A DNA stretch of 14,678 nt, from NCBI GenBank assembly GCA_001687465.1, contig LVLI01000302.1, positions 1 to 14,678 on the forward strand, read 5' to 3'. Both the position numbers and the translations under genes were made by a program. The notes under the pieces are model-generated. The model saw only the letters and a program-made list of their open reading frames with translations, was not told the DNA's origin and made no database searches. The DNA comes from Halocafeteria seosinensis (Eukaryota > Sar > Bigyra > Bicosoecida). Below, one piece after another: positions 6,006-14,678 of the stretch (positions within the stretch are counted from its first letter, which is position 1; every line of letters starts with the position of its first letter).

Positions 6006-9000
6006 TCACTCTTGTGAGGAGAGGATTTCTCCGTCGTCGTCATCATCTGCATTGGGGGAATCCAGGGCTATATCCCGATCATCGGATCGCCCATGTATTC
6101 CTTTCAGAGCATCTCGTAAACGCTTGCTTTTCACTTTTGCAGCACGACTGTGATCCTCATACCGAACAATGTACTGGTCTAAGGTGTGTTGCTTTGGCTT
6201 TACGAGTTCCTTCATAACAGGTAGTAGTTGACGATCCGCGTAATCACGGCTCCAGTCGAACTTCGTCATGCAGAATTCTCGCAACTGTTGTAAGTCAGGG
6301 GTGAACCAAGTGAACTCTGCAGGGTTAGAATTGACTGTAGGTTTTCGATACGCTTGAAGTACAGTCTTGTTTGGAAACGTATCCTGAACAGTCCATCTCT
6401 TCCTTGCACCTCTATGCGACAACATGAATTTCGTCTGTGGATCGAGCGAATCGAGTGTTTTCTGCGAAGGCTTGGACTTTGCTAGGTTTTCTATTTCAAC
6501 AGTCTTATAAGTACCATTCAACCATTCACGAAAGTTCTCTAAACCTTCGTCTCCAGGAAACGATCGCAAGATCTCAACAGTATTGACAATCCCTATTCCT
6601 TGTACACCGAATGTGTAGTCCGATCCGAGAAGGAGGGCACTTCTCACCAAATCATCGCGCGTCAGCCCCAGCTCTTTTTCGATATCCTGAGATTTATACG
6701 CATGAGTCATTTTTTTGTCGTCGAAAAAATTTTTGTACACAACATTCGCCCCAAAAAGGAAAGCATCTGCATCATCGGAAATAACACCTTCTACGAGCCC
6801 TAAGCGTTCTAGCTCCGCGCATTGCGCTTCGGCTTCCATTGGTGCAACGACATAGGGGATACCAAAGAGTTGTAACAGTTGTACTACTTCCGCTTTCATT
6901 TTATTCGTTACCGTATCCGCATCTCGTTGTGAAGTCTTGGCGGTGTTCCGCAATTTAGACTCTTCTTCCTGTAGCTTGGAGAGCAATTCGTTGTCCTTTT
7001 CTGTCGAATCGCTGAAACATTTCAAGGCGTTTTCTATTTCTTCCCATCGATGATCTTCTTCCCTTCGTAAAGCACTTGCTTGAGCAACCCCCGCATTGTT
7101 TTGTTCTATATTCTCGAAAGATTTCGGAGAGTTCTCAATTTTGGTGATGGAAACATCAGTGTGGTCTTGATCATTATGAGAACCTTCTTGATTACCTTCA
7201 ACGACGGCTACAGAAGCAGTTGCATTCGTCTTTCGATCGCTATGTGCCTGCGTGGGCTCTACGGAAGATGTTGCAGCACTGCGTTCCGATTGCACCTGCT
7301 CTCTACCGGTTGTACTAGAGTGAGAGCTTTCTAGACGCCGAATTTCTTTATCGACGGCCCTTTGGGCCCATCCCGGAAAATTCGCCGCGGTTTCCCGAGC
7401 TGCATCAAACACTTCTGAATGCTGACTTCCCGCTCCAACATCCGCATCGTCAGTATCTTCCGCACTACCATCAGCATCTTCGTATTCCTCTGCTCCAGTA
7501 TCCGGAGAATGGTAGTCACCGCAGGTATAATTCGATAGCCTCTGAGCACGTGAAACGGCCATCCTATTTTCTGCACATGTATCTGTGGAGGTAGCAGGTT
7601 CAAACTTAGTTCCCACGACAGGACTTTCATCCAACAAATTTTCGTATTCAATGCCGCCACTACAGACTGCTGTCCATTGTCTGTTAACTTCTTTATTTGT
7701 TGCACTTATGCCGTTCTGGGTATTACTTGCAACAGAAACATGATGTGTAATCCGAGAAGCCGAAGTGCTCGTCGGTTGTGTGCTGCAATTCATGATATCA
7801 TCATCGCCTACGCTGCTTGAAGACTCCCATCCACTACTTTCTTCGGAGGAGCGGTCTCTCTGTTCTGGTATTTCAAGTTCTATATCTATGCCTTCGTTTA
7901 CCTCACCAAGAGGGTCGGTTTCGCCGGTTGTGCTGCCTGCTACACCACTTAGGGTTTTTGAAGCATCCTTCTTAGAGTCATTGAAGGAAGAAAACCGGGT
8001 AGACGCGGCGGGAAATTCCGCTGTAGCAGCTACCGCCGCCTCATTATTTTGACCTGCATCTGGAACTTTGCTGGAGACAGATCGGTCAAAAGTTAGGGAA
8101 GACGAATTGGAATAGACTGAACAATCCGTTTCTTGTTTCATTCCCTCTAAAAAAGCGGGTGCGCGCCTTCCTTGTGCGCCACTCCTTTCCTTCGATGCAC
8201 TCTTCGTAACGAATTTTGAGTTCGGTAATGTCGGCACTGTATCATTTCGCTTTCTACTGGCCCTTGCTTCCTGCCTTTTCTCGTCACTAGCTAGGGAAGA
8301 GGAAATGGCATAGACTGAGCCATTCGCTTCCTGTTTGATTCCCTCCAAAGCAGCCGGTGAGCTTCGCCCTCGTGCGCTACTGCTTTCATCCGCACGGCTT
8401 TCCTCCGATGCGATCTTAGCAAATTTCGATTTCGGTAATGTTGGAATTGTATCATTCCGTTTCCTGGCCCTCGGCTCCTGGGTTTGATCGTCATTGTCTC
8501 TCGGGCTGTCTTTGGAGCCCATCGGGTTGGCAGCGAAGCGAGATCTCGGCAACTTAGAAAGTCCACGAGATTCGCTCGGTTTTGACTTACCGGTACCGTC
8601 GTCAAGATGCTGTTCGTTCCCTTCAGAAACGTTAATTCCAAGGAGGACCGAAGCCTTCGCGGATAAAGAACTCGAAGCGGTGGCCTCATGTTGGGACAAA
8701 TACGCTGAGAGGGACGTCGGTCGGGGATACCGCTGAAGCTGGTCACCTTTTCCCTGGCTTTCGGCTTGTCTCCTACTTTCTGCCTTTATTTGTTCTTGCT
8801 TCCTTATAAATTCATTTTCGATTTCAGCCACAGTGGGGACATGCTTTCTCCTTCGTTTCCGTGCCACCCCTTTGTTCTTTTCCCCACTTTTCTTATGGGG
8901 ATGCGAAGACCGCAGAAGCTCATTGAGCTGTTTTCTTTTGGCCTCCTTCTCCGCTGTTTCGTCTTGAGCAGATTGGTATGCCGGACGATCATGGGAATCT

Positions 9001-10384
9001 TTAACGAGGAGGTACTCTCGGTCTGCTTCCCCTGCAATGCGTGAGCCCTGGTTTGCGTCTTGAGCTTGTTGGCGATTGTGCTCCGCTACCTGCTGGTTAA
9101 ACATCGCGCTTTCAAGAAAACTGCCCAGTTGTACATTCGAGAACTGGTCGGGGTCTTTAGCGACCGGTGTCAACTTTTCCCGGTTTCTCGCTCGACGTGC
9201 TCGTTGAACTTGTTCTGCATACAATGAAAACTTACAGTCTCTTGATGAAAATACGATCAACCCTATCATTTTTACTGACCAACGTAGTCTTTCTGCATCG
9301 TTGGGGGTAGCGAAGTCAGCACATTGATATCGACGTCTTCCACATTTTCTGGAACCTGGGCATTGGCATCTTCTGTACAGTTGATGTAATCATAATTAGA
9401 AAACAACACTTGATAATATTCTGGAAAACATTAGAGTTCTACCTACCATCGTAGTCCTCATAGTACTCCTCCTCTGTGGGATCCGGCAGCCCAGAGGCAG
9501 CCGCAGTGGCGGGGNTGTCTAAGCCAGTTGGACGAGACGGTAAAGAACTTGTATGTGCAGAAGGAGCATTGGTATTGGGCGGAGACGAAGGAACGCTATA
9601 CCGCGAACCTGTCGCAGCTGTGGTTGATGCAGAACCAGAACGATTGCTTGTTCGTGGAACCCGAAAATGTCTAGATGAGCTCGAGGCAGCGACATCGGAT
9701 TCGGCCTCATCTTCATTGCTCACGACTTGCTCATCTTCGTCGGAATGGGTAGCTTCTTGTTTGATATTTACTGTTGCTGAAGAAGAGGCTGCAGATGAAT
9801 GAGTATCTGCCGTCACACCTTTCCGGTTCTTGATTCTTGACTGCCGGCTCGAACATCTGGGTAATATACATATTAGGGATCCGATGACTACATGCCAACA
9901 TACCTTTAGTTGTTTCTGTTGCAGTCGATTCAATAGCAGTTTCCGTGCGCTTTGGCGAAATGTGTTCTCCTTGGAGGCTCTCCTTTGTTGGCGTTGCAAC
10001 ACGGTTCGGCGTTTCATGACTGGAGCTCCTCCATCAAATACAATAACAGGCCTAACCCGATAGAACAAAAGCTGCAGACATACAGTATATACACCTCATC
10101 CAAAAGCTGGATTTCCTGGACCAAGTCCTACCTTGCACAAGCGTCTGAAAACACCGAGTAAATGAGCTCCTGGCATCATATTCCCTTGATCATCACGCAT
10201 TGCTTTCAGGAACTGTGTGAGCCAGATGCTGATGTCTACAGCCAATCTCTGGAGGAGGAAGGATATCGAAAATGAAAGCAACATAGCCTAGTATATTGAA
10301 TCGCCTTACTTTATCTCGGAGTGTCTCAATGGAGACTCGGCGCCCTGCAGGCGCCAGGAGTTGCCATAGTCCATGTACTCCCAT
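6006..10384 (-). CDS. ERCC5: XPG/Rad2 DNA repair endonuclease (ERCC5), 6 exons
   Basis: Exons 10384-10310, 10248-10132, 10071-9904, 9840-9447, 9372-9280 and 9214-6006 give 1351 residues. Introns are 61, 60, 63, 74 and 65 bases, all GT-AG. The N region (1-120) starts [10 protein letters not shown] and carries D30 (A-V-D-I-S-I-W) and D77 (V-F-D-G-G). A long charged spacer (about 120-1000) contains L-T-S-L-P-P-T-M-Q as in Rad2 and XPG. The I region carries E1076, E1078, D1097, D1099 and D1148; with D30 and D77 all metal ligands are present at human-like spacing. A C-terminal Q-H-T-L-D-Q-Y-I (1291-1298) sits where XPG has its PCNA-binding box. The enzyme makes the 3' incision in nucleotide excision repair with TFIIH. 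Intron 3 (9841-9903) is 3n and stop-free: an acceptor at 9857 would break the frame, the one at 9841 keeps it, and retention would add 21 residues. An ambiguous base at 9515 makes residue 229 unknown. The spacer has an internal duplication. Confidence 0.95.
8085..8468 (-). repeat. Tandem duplication inside the XPG spacer
   Basis: Residues 532-601 and 602-659 are two copies of one unit: R-K-R-N-D-T-[IV]-P-T-L-P-x-S-K-F at the start, then G-R-x-x-P-A-x-L-E-G-[IM]-K-Q-E and S-V-Y-x-x-S-S-S-L. DNA offsets are 210 bases at the start and 198 further in, reflecting a four-codon deletion in the second copy. A weaker third trace, K-L-P-R-S-R-F, lies just upstream in the protein. The DNA copies are also clearly alike, so the duplication is not ancient. 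Confidence 0.88.
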
Positions 10385-10799
10385 TTCGCATCAAAGGGGT
10401 CTGGCACCAAGCGATACTTCAATATAGTCAAGTCTCCATCAATGTTCTCTCGTTTCTCAGATCGCAATTCTCGCCGATGACGTCATTGTGAAGCTCATTG
10501 TGGAGCCAACTGATGTTCGTACGGTAATCATGCACGGCGGACTCAGTGGATACACTCGAATTGTGCAGATAATATGTATATTGGAAATTCTATCAAGAAG
10601 GGGTACATGGATGACGAGATTTCTGCGATCGCACTTGGTAGAATTACGGTCCACTCGATGGGACATGTTCCAGATGTTCCACACACACACACAAATGTGA
10701 CAGATAGCCCACCGGCCGGAGATGTTCCAAGTCGTCGAAGTTGTACCAGCACAGGCACGGCAGCTAATAAGCTTATGATCCGAGCTGTTGCGCAAGGTT
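10385..10799. other. Unassigned stretch upstream of XPG
   Basis: About 415 bases with no gene that I can name. The minus strand next to 10384 must hold the XPG promoter; I see no TATA box. On the plus strand two short open stretches are flanked by splice-like sites: one after a TTTCTCAG at about 10460 (I-A-I-L-A-D-D-V-I-V), ending at a GTAATC near 10522, and one after TTGTGCAG at 10568 (D-N-M-Y-I-G-N-S...D-D-E-I-S-A-I-A-L-G). The frames do not join in phase with those sites, and the second runs into a CA repeat, so I do not call a gene. Confidence 0.5.
10680..10693. repeat. (CA)7 microsatellite
   Basis: Seven CA dinucleotides in the unassigned stretch upstream of XPG. Confidence 0.85.
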
Positions 10800-10831
10800 T
10801 TAGTCACTCGTACTCGTTTCTCCATCCACGT

Positions 10832-11299
10832 CTATAGCCCGAAAGACAGTTTCAAATTCCTCCACGTTCTTGTACACATCGCGGAACTGTGCCCGAAATG
10901 CCATGCGACTGGGGTAGCAGTGGCCATCGGATCGATGCTCAGTCGTTGCAAGAAGGACACAAAAATATGACTCGGAATCCCATTGGAGAATGCGCGAAGT
11001 CTTTTCACGTACGTCACGTCTAGCTCGCTCAATTCCTCCCCCTCCAGAGATACAATAATTTCTCCAACGTTTTCCGCGGTTAATGGAGACAGTTTTACAT
11101 GTATCTCCCGTGCAGTACACCCACGCACAAGACTCTCCCCATGAAATCCGTCACTTGTTCCGGATAGAATGGGAAAGACAATACGCCCAAATTGGATCGC
11201 ATCAGCAATTTCTCCTTTGAAATTATCCAATAAGCGACAAAACATGTATATGTGCTCATCCATCAACAGCTGGACCTCATCCAAGCACACGACAATCAT
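10832..11299 (-). pseudogene. Truncated P-loop NTPase-like fragment (possibly Crinkler/RHS type)
   Basis: The 155-codon frame begins M-I-V-V-C-L-D-E-V-Q-L-L, a Walker B-like strand (four hydrophobics then D-E), and continues with F-P-I-L-S-G-T-S-D, resembling the sensor-1 strand of AAA/STAND-like NTPases. The Walker A loop that should precede it is missing: an in-frame TGA lies two codons upstream of the first ATG, and just beyond it another frame reads F-L-H-E-E, suggesting a frameshift. Near 10910 a second frame (F-R-A-Q-F-R-D-V-Y-K-N-V-E-E-F, continuing to about 10800) looks a better continuation than the annotated end. This NTPase shape resembles eukaryotic Crinkler and retrotransposon-hot-spot proteins, but the match is from memory of motif style only. 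The missing 5' part faces the retroelement starting within about 200 bases, so disruption by insertion is likely. An intron-containing live gene is the alternative. Confidence 0.45.
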
Positions 11300-11380
11300 T
11301 CCTCATGCAAAAATCTGTCAATTGCGGCCAGAGAAAGACAGTGGAGGTAAGTACCGTTTCTCCTGGAGACGCAAAGCCTT

Positions 11381-11406
11381 GTAGAGCGGGAACAAGTAGA
11401 GCGGGA
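11381..11406. repeat. Short direct repeat GTAGAGCGGGA, period 15
   Basis: The 11-mer occurs at 11381-11391 and 11396-11406. It lies just upstream of the retroelement frame and may be part of its 5' region. Confidence 0.75.
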
Positions 11407-11444
11407 CACGTTTCCAAATGGGTACTTACTATAGTTGAAGTTGA

Positions 11445-11478
11445 ATACACACAAATCGTTTCCAAATACACACAAATC
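11445..11478. repeat. Tandem repeat ATACACACAAATC, period 21
   Basis: The 13-mer occurs at 11445-11457 and 11466-11478. The adjoining 11-mer CGTTTCCAAAT occurs at 11409-11419 and 11457-11467. Small tandem repeats at the 5' end of the retroelement, 31 bases before its likely start codon. Confidence 0.8.
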
Positions 11479-11508
11479 TTAGTTTCCGAAGAAGGATCGG
11501 ACAACACT

Positions 11509-14500
11509 ATGGACCTCCTCCAGGACTTGAACGCAACAGAACTCTCTACGGCGGAGGACTCCAGAATTTACGCAGTCTTCTTCGATGGAGCGGCCAGAAG
11601 CAACGGAGATCGGGGGGAGTCATCTTATGCTGCGTGCGCATTTCGAGTCCTTCCACACACAGTCCAATTCGAAGCTGCCTCCTCTGGACTGATTGAGGAA
11701 GGCACCAACGTTGCCGCAGAATGGAGAGCGGCCGAGGAAGCCATCTGGCTAGCCCTCCAAATCCCATCGCCGGAAGACGCAAGCGTGGTCTTCATCGGAG
11801 ACAACCAAGACGTCGTCAATCAAATGAGGGGAAGACGTGGCGGCAGGTCAACGCTACAAATCGAGGTCAAGAGAAGAATTCGCCACAATCTGTCTATCTT
11901 CAAAAGTCAGATAGCCAGGCAAGTGCCCCGTACCCACAACAAAATTCCCGACTTCTTGGCCAACGAGAAGATAGACAACCCAAACACGCCAGCGCAGGAG
12001 CTGGGGGTGAAGCTACCGCGGAACTGGCTAGCAGACGCTCGGAGAACGATCCAATCAGCGCTACAACAGGTCAACGACGAGGAATGTGGACGAATCAACA
12101 CGGAACTAACCTCCCAACGAGCCTCCACTGCCCATGAGGGGACAACCGAGGCCATCCGACAACCCCAACAGCCACACCATCAAGAGAACAAAGTATATGC
12201 TTGTCCAACAGCACAGTGTAACCACACAGCAGTCACTGCAACGAAGTTAGCCGATCACCTGCGCAAGAAACACAAACCGGAAGACCTTAACGACGACGCG
12301 CTCCTGGAGCTTCGCCTCGGAAGATGCGAGCACTGTCGTCATCCGTTTGTGAGCGTAGCCCAACACGTTAGGTCTTGCCAGGCGAAGCAGCAAGAAAGGC
12401 TACCTACTTTCAACGCCAAAGGAGGGCACTTGACATCCAGCGGAGATCTCCAAAAGCTATCCGACAACCTAAGAGGAGCGGTGGCAGGAATTGACCAATG
12501 TTACGAGGAGATGTTCCAGCCCACCCAAGAATGGCTAGACAAGCAGAGGAATGGAATCCCGGAGGACGAGCACCCGATTATTGCGGCAATGCGGGAGCTA
12601 GAGAAGGGATCTGTGGCAAGGGCCACCAAATGCCTGACGTCGAAAGGCATAGCACGTGATACGCCTGAGTTAAGGAGCAAGCTGCGCACCTTGCACCCCG
12701 ACAGGCTCCACGATTTCGGAGCCTCCGATACGGAGCCTGAAGTGAGCGCAATCCCATCACTCGTTAAGGCCCAGATCCAGGCGATGAGAGTGATCTCGGG
12801 TCCAGGGCCCTCCGGGATGTCCGTGAAAACCCTCAAGCAGCTAGTCTGCCGGGACGAAGGCCTACACGCGCTAACAGGCTTCATAAACCTCGTGATCCAG
12901 GGCCGAGCGAAGCGGAAATATCGTGACCTGATCACGGGTAGCAGGTTGATCCCATTACGGAAAGATGACAACGGAGTAAGACCAGTGGCAATCGGAGAAG
13001 TCATCGCGAGACTGGCCTCGAAAGTTCTGAACCGACAGCATAAGAAAGCCTTTGCAGAATACTTTGCTGGATTACAGTTCGGAGTGAACGAGGCAGGAGG
13101 AGCGGAGCAAGTTATTCACGCGCTGCGAGATCACAGGAGGAAGGGGCACGCGATACTGTCTCTAGACATGAAGAACGCCTTCAACACAATCAGCAGGGAG
13201 ACAATACGGAAAGAACTAGCCCTACACTTCCCGAAGCTGATCCCTTTTTACGAATGGGCCCACGAGGGGGAAGCACCGTGTCACTTTTTGGGAGAGACCA
13301 TAGTCCATTCGAAAGAAGGTACCAGACAAGGAGACCCACTAAGCTCAGCATTCTTCGCCATAGGCCTTCACTGGACCCTACAACAGCTTCGCCGACAGCA
13401 CCCAGACATCACTGCATATGCCTACCTAGACGACATCTACATCACCGGGGAAATCGGAGCCGTGAACCAGGCTGCACTCGGATTGCAGGCGGAGATTCTG
13501 AACTCGGGTCTAACCCTCAACAAGGCAAAATCCATTATGTGCATCCCCACAGGAACGGGCCCGCACCACACGCAAGACTTGGAATGGAACTACACGGCGG
13601 AAGGCATCGTAGTCCTGGGTGCTCCCATAGGGAAGCCTTCCTATGAAGACGATATTTGTCTGAAGAAGATCACTGAACTGCAGAACCTAATCACCGTACA
13701 GACGGAAGAAACAATCCCGCTTCAATATAGATACCTGCTCCTGCGGTTGACTTGTATCCCCGCGATCAATTACCTGCTCCGAACAGTACCCAACAAGAAT
13801 AGGCCAGTGGCGACGTGTGCCTTCGACGAAGCCATCAAGATGGTACTTTGCACATTGCTGGGACTGGACAGCACGGAGCGTGACACCCCGACCGCTAATC
13901 TAGCCCTTCAGCAGGCGGCGCTGCCCCTCAGATTCGGAGGCTTGGGACTGACATCGGCCACAGACATCTCAGTACTAGCCTATACAGCATCCATCTGGGA
14001 AAGTAGCACCAAACTGCAGGAGGGACTAATCAACGAGTTAGTAGGGAATCTGAGAAACGGCAGGGTTGACATAGAACGAGAATGGCTGCGGAAGCCCACC
14101 GAGAACAAGAAGCAACAACAAATCTTTGCCACTCAAAAGATGGACAGCCAATTCAGGGACCTGCTTGAGGTAGGGCCAAACGACATGAAAACCAGACTCC
14201 AAGCCGCACGGCAAGATGGTTCCGCCGACTGGCTAATAGCACTCCCCACAAACCCCAGGAAACAACTCACGGATACGGAATGGAGGATGATGGCGCGCTT
14301 ACGCCTAGGTCTTAGCGTCACCCCACACCCAATCCCCGATATCTGCCGTCTCTGTTCAGGGCACACTAATGGCTCAATCAATCACGCCTACACGTGCTCT
14401 CACGGAGAACTCGCAGGTAGCCGGCTGGACAGGCACGACGCGATCAGAGACTCTATAGCAGGATCACTCACGTACTGGGGGATGTGGGCAAAAACGGAGC

Positions 14501-14678
14501 AGCCGATAAGTGCAACCACTAAGAGAAGATCTGACATCGAGGTTATGCAGCCAGAGGGCATATACGCGATTGACGTCACGGTCACCCACCCTTCAACGCT
14601 CCTCCACCAGCAACACCTCAAACCCACGTATGCCACGCTGATAAGAGAGAGAGAGAAGGACAACAAATATCTCAAGCT
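11509..14678 (+). CDS. Non-LTR retrotransposon polyprotein: RNase H - zinc fingers - reverse transcriptase - RLE (3' partial)
   Basis: An uninterrupted frame of 1056 codons runs off the window end. RNase H (about 20-155) has all four acids (D26, E71, D98, D148) and H143. A C2H2 finger follows (C232, C237, H250, H255), then a CCHC finger (C273, C276, H286, C290). The reverse transcriptase (about 420-720) shows motif A L-S-L-D-M-K-N-A-F (D553), motif B R-Q-G-D-P-L-S-S (606-613) and motif C Y-L-D-D (639-642). A CCHC knuckle (C946, C949, H959, C963) precedes the restriction-like endonuclease: R-H-D at 975-977, R-S-D with D1009, and I-D-V-T-V with D1022. Tail, RLE and intact fingers place it with R2/R4/NeSL/Hero/Utopia-type elements, which cut target DNA and copy their RNA there. 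RNase H normally follows the RT when present; here it leads. The start is ATG 11509; the frame is open back to 11221, with another ATG at 11305, but that stretch overlaps repeats and the antisense NTPase scrap. About 60-100 residues are missing at the end, judging from the left-hand copy. Confidence 0.92.
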   Translation, partial: MDLLQDLNATELSTAEDSRIYAVFFDGAARSNGDRGESSYAACAFRVLPHTVQFEAASSGLIEEGTNVAAEWRAAEEAIWLALQIPSPEDASVVFIGDNQDVVNQMRGRRGGRSTLQIEVKRRIRHNLSIFKSQIARQVPRTHNKIPDFLANEKIDNPNTPAQELGVKLPRNWLADARRTIQSALQQVNDEECGRINTELTSQRASTAHEGTTEAIRQPQQPHHQENKVYACPTAQCNHTAVTATKLADHLRKKHKPEDLNDDALLELRLGRCEHCRHPFVSVAQHVRSCQAKQQERLPTFNAKGGHLTSSGDLQKLSDNLRGAVAGIDQCYEEMFQPTQEWLDKQRNGIPEDEHPIIAAMRELEKGSVARATKCLTSKGIARDTPELRSKLRTLHPDRLHDFGASDTEPEVSAIPSLVKAQIQAMRVISGPGPSGMSVKTLKQLVCRDEGLHALTGFINLVIQGRAKRKYRDLITGSRLIPLRKDDNGVRPVAIGEVIARLASKVLNRQHKKAFAEYFAGLQFGVNEAGGAEQVIHALRDHRRKGHAILSLDMKNAFNTISRETIRKELALHFPKLIPFYEWAHEGEAPCHFLGETIVHSKEGTRQGDPLSSAFFAIGLHWTLQQLRRQHPDITAYAYLDDIYITGEIGAVNQAALGLQAEILNSGLTLNKAKSIMCIPTGTGPHHTQDLEWNYTAEGIVVLGAPIGKPSYEDDICLKKITELQNLITVQTEETIPLQYRYLLLRLTCIPAINYLLRTVPNKNRPVATCAFDEAIKMVLCTLLGLDSTERDTPTANLALQQAALPLRFGGLGLTSATDISVLAYTASIWESSTKLQEGLINELVGNLRNGRVDIEREWLRKPTENKKQQQIFATQKMDSQFRDLLEVGPNDMKTRLQAARQDGSADWLIALPTNPRKQLTDTEWRMMARLRLGLSVTPHPIPDICRLCSGHTNGSINHAYTCSHGELAGSRLDRHDAIRDSIAGSLTYWGMWAKTEQPISATTKRRSDIEVMQPEGIYAIDVTVTHPSTLLHQQHLKPTYATLIREREKDNKYLK

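Noticed and set aside
9847-9903. 47-base intron in XPG ending at the AG at 9857
   Set aside because: It shifts the frame to a stop within about 40 codons. The acceptor at 9841 keeps the acidic spacer frame that leads into the L-P-P-T-M-Q exon.
10574-10837. 87-codon plus-strand frame from an ATG
   Set aside because: It passes through the CA microsatellite and has no recognisable domain; I list the stretch as unassigned.
11721-12137. 138-codon plus-strand frame in another phase
   Set aside because: Lies within the RNase H coding region in the wrong frame; the real frame has all catalytic residues.
12501-13004. 167-codon minus-strand frame under the retrotransposon
   Set aside because: Shadow of the long plus-strand frame with reverse transcriptase motifs.
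1-14678. CRISPR array, prokaryotic operon, tRNA or rRNA genes
   Set aside because: No regularly spaced repeats, no cloverleaf or rRNA-like sequence seen; genes have spliceosomal introns and are eukaryotic families.

Overview
The window is eukaryotic nuclear DNA. Genes carry short GT-AG introns (about 60 to 160 bases), both strands are used, and every host gene recognised is a eukaryotic housekeeping gene. Compact genes, small introns and several non-LTR retrotransposons fit a protist or alga. A stramenopile such as an oomycete is possible, but no lineage marker proves it.

Layout. (1) Bases 1-1622 are a retroelement graveyard: a frameshifted C-terminal piece of a non-LTR retrotransposon with a restriction-like endonuclease (RLE), a 65-base perfect inverted repeat, a 38-base direct repeat, two further small RLE-end fragments, an RNase H C-terminal fragment and homopolymer tracts. 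(2) Bases 1803-10384 are a tight block of four host genes in two convergent pairs: CACTIN (+, intronless) facing peptidyl-tRNA hydrolase 2 (-, 3 exons), then eIF3k (+, 6 exons) facing XPG/Rad2 (-, 6 exons). Stop codons of the pairs lie 33 and 110 bases apart. PTH2 and eIF3k are divergent and share a 317-base upstream region. (3) Bases 10385-11300 hold an unassigned stretch and a broken, minus-strand NTPase-like fragment, perhaps of Crinkler/RHS type. (4) Bases 11509 to the window end are one long open frame of a non-LTR retrotransposon with the order RNase H, C2H2 finger, CCHC finger, reverse transcriptase, CCHC knuckle, RLE. It is cut by the window edge and intact as far as seen.

The host genes serve splicing (cactin), translation (eIF3k, PTH2) and nucleotide excision repair (XPG). 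They form no evident pathway, and their grouping looks like ordinary compact-genome packing. The most unusual object is the right-hand retrotransposon, whose complete RNase H domain sits at the N-terminus rather than after the reverse transcriptase. The left-hand remnants carry a related RLE tail and a separate RNase H tail, so the four-gene island is bracketed by elements of related type.
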